Positions 33,614 through 41,196 of a stretch of DNA of 64,000 nt are shown piece by piece. The DNA comes from Xenorhabdus doucetiae. GTDB taxonomy: Bacteria > Pseudomonadota > Gammaproteobacteria > Enterobacterales > Enterobacteriaceae. Position 1 is the stretch's first letter. Each line of letters starts with the position of its first letter. The translations under genes were made by a program, and so were the position numbers. The stretch is taken from contig NZ_FO704550.1 in NCBI RefSeq assembly GCF_000968195.1, positions 1,364,001 through 1,428,000 of the forward strand, given 5' to 3'. The notes under the pieces were generated by a model that saw only the letters and a list, made by a program, of their open reading frames with translations, was not told where the DNA came from and ran no database searches.

Positions 33614-35682
33614 GCCGTCGTTACGTGATCGAGGCCCTGCTGCGTCCTGCTGTGGAGCTGAATACCGCCGTGGTGTCAGCCGTCGCCGCGTTTGTTTGTC
33701 TCAGAGCGCCCTGGGCCATCGCACTGGCACCATCAGTCAGCTCTGTGATGGCCGGCGGTTTTGCCATACTGGCGGTAATACGCGCGTGGCAGGGCATTCA
33801 GGTGATACGCTATCGCAGAAACCTGCGCCGCCTGCCACGTTATCAGATGAGCACAAAGCACATTCCCGTCAGTCATAAGCAATTGTTTCTGGGCAGGGGC
33901 TTTCGCTGGCAGCAAAAACATACCCAGCGTTTGCAGGATACCCGCCGGCCCGAAGTGGAGCGATTTGTGCAACCTTCCCATATCTATCAGCTTGCCCGCG
34001 CACTGGAGCGCAGAACCGAATACCGTTGGCCGACATTATCTGCGCTATTACGTCAAGACTCACCATTTAATCCGGTACGTCCGCTGCCGCCGGTGGGGGG
34101 CAATCTGATGATCCACGGTATTGAGCCGCAGGAAGCCGACGTATTTATGGATCTGCGCGAGCGGGTCGGGCACACCCTGGTGATGGGCACCACCCGTGTG
34201 GGAAAAACCCGGCTGGCAGAGTTGTTGATCACACAGGATATCCGGCGCGGCGAGGTCGTGATTGTCTTTGATCCCAAAGGGGATGCGGATTTGCTGAGGC
34301 GCATCTGGGCGGAAGCGCACCGGGCAGGACGGGGCAATGAACTTTCCCTTTTTCATCTGGGCTGGCCGGAAATCTCAGCGCGTTATAATGCCGTCGGGCG
34401 GTTTGGCCGGGTTTCTGAAGTGGCGTCCCGTCTGGCCGGGCAACTCAGTGGTGAAGGAAACAGTGCCGCGTTCCGTGAGTTTGCCTGGCGGTTTGTCAAT
34501 ATTGTTGCCCGTGCGCTGGTCGCCCTGGGGCACCGGCCGGATTACACCCTGATCACCCGTTACGTCAATAATATCAGTGAGCTGTATCAGTTATATGCCC
34601 GCAAAGTGATGGAAGAAAGAATGCCGGTATTGTTAGCGCAAATCAGTCATTGCCTCGGTACGCTGAAAGAAAAGGATGTGCCGCGTAATATGCAGGGGCA
34701 GCCCGATGCCCTGCGGCTCTGGGCAACAGAAATCACCCTGAGTTCTGAGGCGGGTAAACAGTTGTATGACCCGATACTGGATGGTCTGCGCTCTGCCGTG
34801 CGTTATGACCGCACCTATTTTGATAAAATTGTCGCTTCCTTATTGCCGCTGCTGCCGCTGCTGGAAAAACTGACCACCGGCAAAATCGCGGAACTATTAT
34901 CACCAGATTACCTCAATATGCGTGACCTGCGGCCGATTTTTGACTGGGAGCAGGTGATCCGCAAAAACGGGATTGCCTATATCGGTCTGGATGCACTGTC
35001 TGACAGCGATGTGGCTTCGGCGGTAGGGAACAGCATGTTTGCGGATTTGGTGAGTGTCGCCGGACAGATTTATAAATACGGCATGAATGCCGGCTTGCCG
35101 GTGCGTTATGATGGCAAACTGGCAATTAACCTGCATTGTGACGAATTCAATGAACTGATGGGTGATGAGTTTATTCCGCTGATCAATAAAGGCGGCGGTG
35201 CGGGAATGCAGGTAACGGCGTACACCCAAACGTCGTCAGATATCGAAGCCCGTATTGGCAGCCCGGCCAAAACGGCGCAGGTGATCGGCAATTTTAATAC
35301 CCTGATTATGTTACGGGTGCGGGATAACCGGACGGCGGAGTTACTGACCAGCCAGTTGCCGGAAGTGGAAATCTACAGTAAGACGCTGGTCTCCGGTCAC
35401 TCTGATATTGCTGATGTTGAGCAGGGGCAGGATTTTACTTCCTCAACCCAGGATCGGGTAGGGACGGTTAAAACGCCGTTGGTGACCCCCGCAGAGATGA
35501 TTAACTTACCGAAAGGGCAGGCGTTCGCGTTACTGGAAGGCGGGCAGTTATGGAAAATTCGTATGCCGTTGCCAACGGGGGATGACGATGATGCCCTGAT
35601 GCCGGCGAATTTGCAGAAAATCGCCGAGCAGATGCGTAAACATTATCGTACCAGTGAATCCTGGTGGGAAGAGCACGGGTAA
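33610..35682 (+). CDS. traD: TraD, conjugative type IV coupling ATPase
   Basis: A 690-residue VirD4/TraD-class coupling protein, SXT/ICE type. N-terminal membrane segments (residues 15-60) are followed by Walker A MGTTRVGKTRLAELL near 193, Walker B LHCDEFNEL near 511 and LISMRVR-like NFNTLIMLRVRDNR near 560. It hands relaxase-bound DNA to the type IV secretion channel at the inner membrane. The start overlaps the previous gene (ATGA). No relaxase gene accompanies it in the window. Confidence 0.9.
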   Translation: MSRRYVIEALLRPAVELNTAVVSAVAAFVCLRAPWAIALAPSVSSVMAGGFAILAVIRAWQGIQVIRYRRNLRRLPRYQMSTKHIPVSHKQLFLGRGFRWQQKHTQRLQDTRRPEVERFVQPSHIYQLARALERRTEYRWPTLSALLRQDSPFNPVRPLPPVGGNLMIHGIEPQEADVFMDLRERVGHTLVMGTTRVGKTRLAELLITQDIRRGEVVIVFDPKGDADLLRRIWAEAHRAGRGNELSLFHLGWPEISARYNAVGRFGRVSEVASRLAGQLSGEGNSAAFREFAWRFVNIVARALVALGHRPDYTLITRYVNNISELYQLYARKVMEERMPVLLAQISHCLGTLKEKDVPRNMQGQPDALRLWATEITLSSEAGKQLYDPILDGLRSAVRYDRTYFDKIVASLLPLLPLLEKLTTGKIAELLSPDYLNMRDLRPIFDWEQVIRKNGIAYIGLDALSDSDVASAVGNSMFADLVSVAGQIYKYGMNAGLPVRYDGKLAINLHCDEFNELMGDEFIPLINKGGGAGMQVTAYTQTSSDIEARIGSPAKTAQVIGNFNTLIMLRVRDNRTAELLTSQLPEVEIYSKTLVSGHSDIADVEQGQDFTSSTQDRVGTVKTPLVTPAEMINLPKGQAFALLEGGQLWKIRMPLPTGDDDDALMPANLQKIAEQMRKHYRTSESWWEEHG

Positions 35683-35690
35683 TCTCCGCA

Positions 35691-36449
35691 ATGGCACAGT
35701 CAGAACCCCCTTCCCATCAACAATCCCAACCGCCGCGCAAACATGGTCTTTTGTACTGCGTGTTATGGGAATGGCCGTGGAAAATCATCGGCTTTATTCT
35801 CATGTCCTGGATATTTAGTTTGTTGCTGGAATATCTCGGTATGGCGTTTTTCTGGCCGGAACTGGGCGCATCTCACAGTCGGCAGATGATGAAGACAGAG
35901 CTGCAATATCTCTCTACGGGGTTTACTCAAAGCCTGTTGTTATCAGAACCTTCACAAACGGTTTCAGTATGGCTGGCACAGGCTTACCAGTGGCTGTTTG
36001 TGGACAGTGGTTTTATTGGTTGGGTTCAGGGGCAGTCATATTATCAGTTACATACCGGTAATGATTTTATGCGTGAGTTCAATGCGGCATTGCAGGGGAT
36101 ATCGAACTATTTGAAGGAGTATTGGCTGGCGACGGTGTTTATCACGATGGTAACACTGATCCGGCTGGCCATTCTGCTGTTATCCGTCCCCTTATTTGTG
36201 ATGGTGGTGTTAGTGGCTCTGGTTGACGGGCTGGGTCGGCGGGATTTACGGCGTTACGGGGCTGGGTATGAATCCAGCTTTGTCTATCATCATGCTAAAC
36301 GGGGGATTAAGCCTGCCTGTTCGGTTCCTGGTGTGCTGTATTTATCCTGGCCGGATACGGTCTATCCCACGGTGATCCTGTTGCCTGCGGCGGTATTGCT
36401 GGGGATCGTAGTGGTGATAACGGCCTCGATGTTTAAAAAGTATTTATAG
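35691..36449 (+). CDS. TIGR03747-family ICE membrane protein
   Basis: A 252-residue protein with about four membrane segments: WKIIGFILMSWIFSLLLEYL near residue 37, TVFITMVTLIRLAILLLSVP near 150, and two more at the end. It matches the TIGR03747 family encoded next to traD. GGGTAATCTCCGCAATG is the start context; it lies eight bases after traD. The following type IV secretion genes of the element are absent, so the conjugation module stops here. Confidence 0.72.
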   Translation: MAQSEPPSHQQSQPPRKHGLLYCVLWEWPWKIIGFILMSWIFSLLLEYLGMAFFWPELGASHSRQMMKTELQYLSTGFTQSLLLSEPSQTVSVWLAQAYQWLFVDSGFIGWVQGQSYYQLHTGNDFMREFNAALQGISNYLKEYWLATVFITMVTLIRLAILLLSVPLFVMVVLVALVDGLGRRDLRRYGAGYESSFVYHHAKRGIKPACSVPGVLYLSWPDTVYPTVILLPAAVLLGIVVVITASMFKKYL

Positions 36450-36461
36450 TGCATGACGCTG

Positions 36462-36505
36462 GACGAAGGAAGGCAAAACGGGTTTTTGTTTTGCCTTCCT
36501 TCGTC
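36462..36505 (+). terminator. Long perfect hairpin at the end of the ICE block
   Basis: GACGAAGGAAGGCAAAAC pairs over 18 bp with GTTTTGCCTTCCTTCGTC; the loop is GGGTTTTT. It lies 12 bases after the last ICE gene. No T run follows. It is unusually strong and could be a terminator, an attenuator for missing downstream genes, or a palindromic element. The DNA from 36506 to 36877 becomes AT-rich with one doubtful small frame. Confidence 0.55.
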
Positions 36506-36611
36506 AGCAGACAAGCCGCATCGCGGCGCGTCAGAATACTACATAGGTATCGTCGCACTTGATAATTAAATGTTAAACTTTTGCTTGCATATACCGTAAT
36601 TTAAGATTTTA

Positions 36612-36743
36612 ATGGTTATTATGTTATTTATGTGGGGGATAGCTATAACGTTCACTATAGTTAGTTTTGTTTATATTATACTAGTGTTAATTAGTCCATT
36701 ATTGAGGTTAATGATTTTAAGTATAAGATTTTTTCTTTATTAA
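36612..36743 (+). CDS. Doubtful 43-residue hydrophobic frame
   Basis: A short frame encodes MVIMLFMWGIAITFTIVSFV and then a second hydrophobic stretch. It lacks a convincing ribosome site, and the AT-rich base composition alone favours hydrophobic codons. It could be a small membrane protein but is more likely chance. The rest of 36506-36877 shows nothing. Confidence 0.15.
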   Translation: MVIMLFMWGIAITFTIVSFVYIILVLISPLLRLMILSIRFFLY

Positions 36744-36877
36744 ATAATTAACACAATATAGTCTTAATTCATAGTAATTCTAGTTAAAAACGAGCTAACT
36801 ATTTAAGTTAATCAGATAAACTATCTGCATTACTGTTACAATCGATAACACGATAACCTGATTTTCTGCCTGTCCTT

Positions 36878-37351
36878 ATGAAATCGAAGATAATACTTTC
36901 TGAGCCTGAACGAATAACATTGCAACAACTCGCTTTGAATCATCCCCACCGGGATATCCGTACGCGAGGAACGGGTTTGCTCATGCTTGCCAGAGGGAGC
37001 AAGCCGTCCCAGATCACCGCTGAAATAGGATGCAGTCTCCGGGTTATCTATAATTGGGTTCACATGTGGCACAATTCAGGGATAGCGGGATTATTAGGCG
37101 GTCATGCTGGAGGCCGGTATCTCGCTATGACGCCTGAAATGATTGCCACTGCGGTCGAAGCTGCCTGTGCAGAGTCCCTAACTCTCGCACGGATAGCCCA
37201 GTGCGTTGAGGCAAAGCATGGGCCCCTGCCTTGTACGCTTGAAACGCTGGCAAATACCCTGAAAAAGCAGGGGCTCACCTATAAACGCACCCGTCTATCG
37301 CTTAAAAAAAGCGCAACGAAACGGAGTTTGCTAACAAATCCGCCTTGCTGA
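36878..37351 (+). CDS. IS630-family transposase, N-terminal part (orfA)
   Basis: 157 residues with helix-turn-helix DNA-binding features (TLQQLALNHPHRDIRTRGTG, then KPSQITAEIGCSLRVIYNWV) and a second winged-helix region (ESLTLARIAQCVEAKHGPLP). It ends shortly after an A7 run at 37304-37310. A -1 shift there would give LSLKKKRNETEFANKSALLN and continue into the next frame. That is the normal single-protein form of the family. Confidence 0.75.
   Translation: MKSKIILSEPERITLQQLALNHPHRDIRTRGTGLLMLARGSKPSQITAEIGCSLRVIYNWVHMWHNSGIAGLLGGHAGGRYLAMTPEMIATAVEAACAESLTLARIAQCVEAKHGPLPCTLETLANTLKKQGLTYKRTRLSLKKSATKRSLLTNPPC
37304..37310 (+). promoter_or_regulatory. A7 slippery site, candidate -1 frameshift signal
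   Basis: Seven A residues precede GCGC at the point where orfA must shift back by one base to enter orfB. Translation through a -1 shift here gives continuous transposase homology. A simple one-base indel cannot be excluded. Confidence 0.45.
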
Positions 37352-37881
37352 ATAAAATTAAGGCTGGAGCACAGTTAGGCCATTACCGTTTGGTCTATTT
37401 TGATGAGGCGGGTTTTGCCGCATCTCCTCCGGTGCAATATGGATGGAGTCCACGGGGTAAGCCCCATGAAACTGAGCCTCAAGAGCATGACAGGCGGTCA
37501 GTTCTGGGGGCGTTAAATTACACGGATAACACGCTGTTTTACCAGACAACGTCAGGCAGTATCACGCGAGATGACGTGATTGATTTTTTAGAGCAGCTCG
37601 CCCAACAAGGGGACAACCGCCTGACATTTTTAGTGTTGGATAATGCGCGTATCCATCACGGGATTGAAGAAAAAATCAGAAATAGCTGGTTACGAGAACA
37701 CAACCTGTTTTTATTCTACCTTCCCGCCTACAGCCCAGAGCTGAATTTGATTGAAATCGTCTGGAAACAAGCCAAATACCATTGGCGACGTTTTATCACT
37801 TGGACTCAGGAGACAATGGAGAATGAATTAAATACGTTATTGGGCGGTTATGGTAACCAATTTGCAATTAATTTCTCTTGA
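37345..37881 (+). CDS. IS630-family transposase, catalytic DDE part (orfB)
   Basis: 178 residues holding the DDE catalytic core: LVYFDEAGFAASPPVQYGW (first Asp), FLVLDNARIHHG (second Asp) and LPAYSPELNLIEIVWKQAK (final Glu). It is probably expressed by -1 frameshifting from the upstream frame at 37304-37310, as there is no ribosome site near its own ATG. If the frameshift is not programmed, the element is inactive. Confidence 0.78.
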   Translation: MLNKIKAGAQLGHYRLVYFDEAGFAASPPVQYGWSPRGKPHETEPQEHDRRSVLGALNYTDNTLFYQTTSGSITRDDVIDFLEQLAQQGDNRLTFLVLDNARIHHGIEEKIRNSWLREHNLFLFYLPAYSPELNLIEIVWKQAKYHWRRFITWTQETMENELNTLLGGYGNQFAINFS

Positions 37882-37917
37882 GTACTTAATAAAATTTAAG
37901 TTACCGTGAGGTGATAT

Positions 37918-38727
37918 ATGAGTCCTTTTAACTATTATTCCAATAGAAGAAATAATGGAGATATTGAATTAGGGGCATTACCAGATTCTTCAGCAGGTCA
38001 TGGGCAACTTAACCATTATTCCAATAGAAGAAATAATGGAGATATTGAATTAGGGGCATTACCAGATTCTTCAGCAGGTCATGGGCAACTTCCATCTTCG
38101 TTTCAGGCATCAGCTGCCAGAGGTTTTGAACATCCACGCCGTGTTGGGAGTAGCCCTAATCTGAGCAATTTTAATTCGCTCAATGCATATCCTGAGCACA
38201 GTCGCACTGAGATGCCACTTTCCCGTAGGCATAGTTTTAGTGGTTCATCTTCGTTTCAAGCATCTGCTGCCAAAGATTTTGAACATTCACGTCGTATTAG
38301 TAGGAGTAGCCCTAATCTGAGCAATTTTAATTCGCTCAATGCATATCCTGAGCACAGTCGCACTGAGATGCCACTTTCCCGTAGTCACAGTTTTAGTGGT
38401 TCTCCACCCCGAGGTTATGAGTTTACAACTCTTACACTTTCTGAAGTAATTCCTGAATTAATAACTAAATACAATGCAGAATATGTATTTATTAAACTTG
38501 ATGTCAAGAAATTAAAAACACTAATGTATAATGCTGATTTAGATGTTAGAGAACGTAAAATTGTAAAAAGCATTGTAAAATTAATATGCAATGAAATGAA
38601 TAGTATTTCTAATGATGATAAGATTGATAGATATCATAAATTATATGATATAAACTATAAGTACCCACCATTTATTTGTTGTAATAGATATACTTCTTGG
38701 ATTCGCATATTAAGCGCAACACCGTAA
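37918..38727 (+). CDS. Unrecognised tandem-repeat protein, 3' end cut by IS30
   Basis: The frame gives 269 residues, of which the last 10 or so come from IS30 DNA. The N-terminus contains two copies of a 27-residue unit (NYYSNRRNNGDIELGALPDS...), with DNA copies 37930-38010 and 38011-38091 differing by one base. Then come two copies of a ~51-residue unit (SSFQASAA, SSPNLSNFNSLNAYPEHSRT, HSFSGS) starting near 38092 and 38245. A non-repetitive Lys/Asp-rich part follows. The repeats are Ser/Asn-rich and lack a signal peptide. I do not know its function; a secreted effector or surface protein is possible. Confidence 0.5.
   Translation: MSPFNYYSNRRNNGDIELGALPDSSAGHGQLNHYSNRRNNGDIELGALPDSSAGHGQLPSSFQASAARGFEHPRRVGSSPNLSNFNSLNAYPEHSRTEMPLSRRHSFSGSSSFQASAAKDFEHSRRISRSSPNLSNFNSLNAYPEHSRTEMPLSRSHSFSGSPPRGYEFTTLTLSEVIPELITKYNAEYVFIKLDVKKLKTLMYNADLDVRERKIVKSIVKLICNEMNSISNDDKIDRYHKLYDINYKYPPFICCNRYTSWIRILSATP
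37930..38091 (+). repeat. Tandem 81-base repeat, two near-identical copies
   Basis: Copies 37930-38010 and 38011-38091 start AACTATTATTCCAATAG and AACCATTATTCCAATAG and are otherwise the same. In frame they duplicate 27 residues. Such recent in-frame duplication suggests length variation between strains. Confidence 0.9.
38092..38400 (+). repeat. Second tandem repeat (about 153 and 156 bases)
   Basis: Two copies begin near 38092 (CCATCTTCGTTTCAGGC) and 38245 (TCATCTTCGTTTCAAGC). Their middles are nearly identical over TCTGAGCAATTTTAATTCG, while their 5' parts have diverged; copy 2 encodes one extra residue. The pattern points to gene conversion or selection on the SNFNSLNAYPEHSRTEMP core. Confidence 0.8.
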
Positions 38728-39778
38728 TGAACGAAGTAAATGAGTTGGGGTTCCTGTAAATAACTCATTCGGTGTTTTATAATCTCGTGTCTTACGTGGT
38801 CGATTATTTAGTCGGTTTGCCACAAGGTTAACCTCCCGCTCTGATACCTTATTAAAATCGGTTCCTTTTGGGAAGTAATCTCTGATTAATCCATTTATGT
38901 TCTCATTTATCCCTCTTTCCCAAGGGGAATACGGATGAGCAAAATAAATTTTTGTCTCTAAATTTTTACCGATCCGTTCGTGTTCGGCAAATTCGAGTCC
39001 GTTATCAAAGGTAATTGTTTTAACTTTATGTTTTATCATCGATAAATGTCTTGTCGCCGCTTTGGCAACACCTTCTGCTGTTTTATCTTCAAGTTTAATG
39101 ATGATCGTAAATAACGATTTTCGTTCAACTAAAGTCAATAAGGCACTTTTACGATCTTTGCCAACGATAGTATCCCCTTCCCAATCCCCAATACGCTGCT
39201 TTTTATCAACAATTTTTGGGCGCTTATCAATACTGACTCTGTTTTTAATTTTTCCTCTGTGCTCATGGCTTCCATAGCGTTTACGATACGGTTTTTTCGC
39301 TATCCTAAGATGTTGCCATAAATCACCGCCATTTATTTTATCTTTATAAATCAATCGATAAATTGTTTCATGATGTAAAGAGATTTTCGCTTCCCGCTTG
39401 AGATAACCCACAACTTGTTCCGGACTTAAATCTTGCCAAATTAACTGTTTTATCCACTTTGTTATCTCTGGCGTGATTTTTACGGCTTTTACCTTAGAAT
39501 GACGGCGTTCTAATGCTTTACGCTGAGCTTGTTCAGGTTCATATTTCTCGGCTTCCCGGTTTCGTCTCAATTCCCGGCTAATTGTTGATGGGGCCCGATT
39601 AAGCGACGTTGCAATAAAACGTTGTGTAAAACCGGCTTCTTTTAAGCCGAAAATCTGGTATCTTTCTGTTTCGGTCAGTTGCGTATAGGCCATAGTGCAT
39701 TTTCCTTTGGCGAGAAAGATGCCTACTATAGCAACTGACCGCCTTTCTTAGAAATTGCACTTACTATGCGAATCCAAG
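38696..39778 (-). mobile_element. IS30-family insertion sequence, copy 1
   Basis: The element is 1083 bp with perfect terminal inverted repeats CTTGGATTCGCATA (38696-38709) and TATGCGAATCCAAG (39765-39778). It encodes one intact transposase on the reverse strand. The flanks (...ATATACTT and TGGAAAAT...) show no matching target duplication, unlike copy 2. It truncates the tandem-repeat protein on its left and abuts an MFS remnant on its right. Confidence 0.92.
38710..39693 (-). CDS. IS30-family transposase (intact)
   Basis: A 327-residue transposase. The N-terminal helix-turn-helix region (LTETERYQIFGLKEAGFTQR, then ATSLNRAPSTISRELRRN) is followed by the DDE catalytic core. This has IGDWEGDTIVGKDRKSALLT with the first Asp, KTITFDNGLEFAEHERIG with the second, and YSPWERGINENINGLIRDYF with the final Glu. 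All motifs are present, so it may be active. A second copy at 51476-52563 is damaged. Confidence 0.92.
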   Translation of the reverse strand: MAYTQLTETERYQIFGLKEAGFTQRFIATSLNRAPSTISRELRRNREAEKYEPEQAQRKALERRHSKVKAVKITPEITKWIKQLIWQDLSPEQVVGYLKREAKISLHHETIYRLIYKDKINGGDLWQHLRIAKKPYRKRYGSHEHRGKIKNRVSIDKRPKIVDKKQRIGDWEGDTIVGKDRKSALLTLVERKSLFTIIIKLEDKTAEGVAKAATRHLSMIKHKVKTITFDNGLEFAEHERIGKNLETKIYFAHPYSPWERGINENINGLIRDYFPKGTDFNKVSEREVNLVANRLNNRPRKTRDYKTPNELFTGTPTHLLRSLRCCA

Positions 39779-40008
39779 TGGAAAATAAAAATAAGTTTCT
39801 GGTCTCTGATGTGATATCAATATTGGGTTCTGGGATAAGTGAAGTCGCATTGTTAATTTTGGCTTTTAATATAACGCACTCTGCTTCTTATACTTCCTTG
39901 CTTATATCAATAAGACTGCTGGCTAGCTAGCTTGTTTTTTTTCTTACTGGCTATTTAATTAAACGTTTTAATATGAAAACAAATTTATTCTACATTGGGT
40001 TCTGGTAA
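39778..40008 (+). pseudogene. Remnant of an MFS transporter N-terminus
   Basis: The frame from a GTG at 39778 reads VENKNKFLVSDVISILGSG and then a membrane helix (ISEVALLILAFNITH...). A TAG at 39928-39930 interrupts it. In the same frame it resumes LVFFLTGYLIKRFNMKTNLF, the loop after helix 2 of MFS transporters, and stops at 40006-40008. Only about 75 codons remain; the rest of the gene is absent. The gap 40009-40458 is AT-rich and shows nothing else. Confidence 0.6.
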
Positions 40009-40458
40009 TCTCTCAGGTCTTAAGTAAAATTTGTTTCCACTCTTTAAGTTAAATAAATTTCTTGAATGATTTGAGGCATTTTTAAGAATGGTTTCTATAA
40101 ACATATTATTTATCTTAATTAATGAGTTTATATGATGGCTATTTAGATGTATTTAAATATATTCTATGGTTTATAAAACTGATTTTATAAACTATGTTAA
40201 AATCGCAGATCACTGATTCCTCATAACTTGAATATATCATTATGATGAAAACCTATTTCTTCCATTAGACCAAACAGTAGCTATAAGTTAAAGTATATTG
40301 AAGATTAAGTACATGATGGAATAGCCGATGATGGCATAATATAGCCAAGTTTCCTTTGGCAAGCAACTGATAGGTAATTTATCATTATCAGTCATTGCCA
40401 ATAGTAATGCATAAATTCACATGGGTTTACGTAATACTTTGAACTTATTTCATTTATT

Positions 40459-41049
40459 TTATACCTTTTTTAATCCACCTAATAAAACATCAAGAGCATT
40501 TAAGGCTTCAGATAAAGCAAGATTATGGTGTTGATGTTTGGCAATCCACAAAGCGGTATCCATAAGCCCTCCATTGATTAAGCGAGCCAAAATTTCAGGA
40601 GAAGTAACAGTAATCTGACCCTCGTCCATCAGTGTGTTTAACATCGTGGCGATTGATGTAATACATTGTAGTCTGGCCGTTTGTAACTGCTCAGGATCTA
40701 AAACAGATGATGCGTCACATAAAGCTATCCGCTGTATTTCCGGTTCTATAGCCATTTTCAAATACGTATGACACCGAACTGTGAATGCTGTCCAAGTTTC
40801 TGTTTCTCGGCTTGAAATTTCTGTCAGACGGGCATCCATTTCCGCATCAATTTGTTGTAATACAGCAAGAAATAACCCTTTTTTATCCCCGAAGTGATGA
40901 TATAAAGCCCCTCTGGTCATGCCTGCTTTAGCCGTTAAATCATCCATAACGGTGTTTAAATACCCTACAGTTCCAAACTGTTGACGTGCTGTTGCGATTA
41001 ACTTCCGTCGGGTTTCTTCAATCATTTCTGCTCTGGGTTTGCGAACCAT
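40459..41049 (-). CDS. TetR/AcrR-family repressor
   Basis: A 196-residue regulator. The N-terminal TetR helix-turn-helix is typical (RRKLIATARQQFGTVGYLNT, then LTAKAGMTRGALYHHFGDKK near residues 38-57), with a variable ligand-binding C-terminal domain. It reads away from the divergent MFS transporter, and two palindromes lie in the 147-base gap. It most likely represses that transporter and itself until a drug binds. Confidence 0.88.
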   Translation of the reverse strand: MVRKPRAEMIEETRRKLIATARQQFGTVGYLNTVMDDLTAKAGMTRGALYHHFGDKKGLFLAVLQQIDAEMDARLTEISSRETETWTAFTVRCHTYLKMAIEPEIQRIALCDASSVLDPEQLQTARLQCITSIATMLNTLMDEGQITVTSPEILARLINGGLMDTALWIAKHQHHNLALSEALNALDVLLGGLKKV

Positions 41050-41084
41050 ATCACGACTCCAAATTTATATTGCCGGTTTTTATA

Positions 41085-41109
41085 ATTGACATACAGAATG
41101 AATGTCAAT
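41085..41109. promoter_or_regulatory. Palindrome between tetR-type gene and MFS gene
   Basis: ATTGACAT (41085-41092) and ATGTCAAT (41102-41109) are complementary arms nine bases apart in the divergent promoter region. A likely operator half of the TetR-family repressor. Confidence 0.45.
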
Positions 41110-41116
41110 TAGATTA

Positions 41117-41133
41117 ACATACTTCCCGTATGT
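41117..41133. promoter_or_regulatory. Second palindrome in the same gap
   Basis: ACATAC-TTCCC-GTATGT is a perfect inverted repeat just next to the first palindrome. Its size fits a TetR-family operator and it probably overlaps the transporter promoter. Confidence 0.5.
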
Positions 41134-41196
41134 AAGTATTTTGGTAACCCTATATTTTATAAGCCCGTCGATTTCATAAATCACTCAGGAGTATTT

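Larger units (their letters stand above)
36878..37881 (+). mobile_element. IS630-family insertion sequence, transposase in two frames
   Basis: Two overlapping reading frames together encode one IS630/Tc1-mariner-type transposase. The element ends were not defined: no clear terminal inverted repeats with a TA duplication were found by eye, so the coordinates cover only the coding part. It lies between the ICE block and the tandem-repeat protein gene, and may have helped truncate the ICE. Confidence 0.75.
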
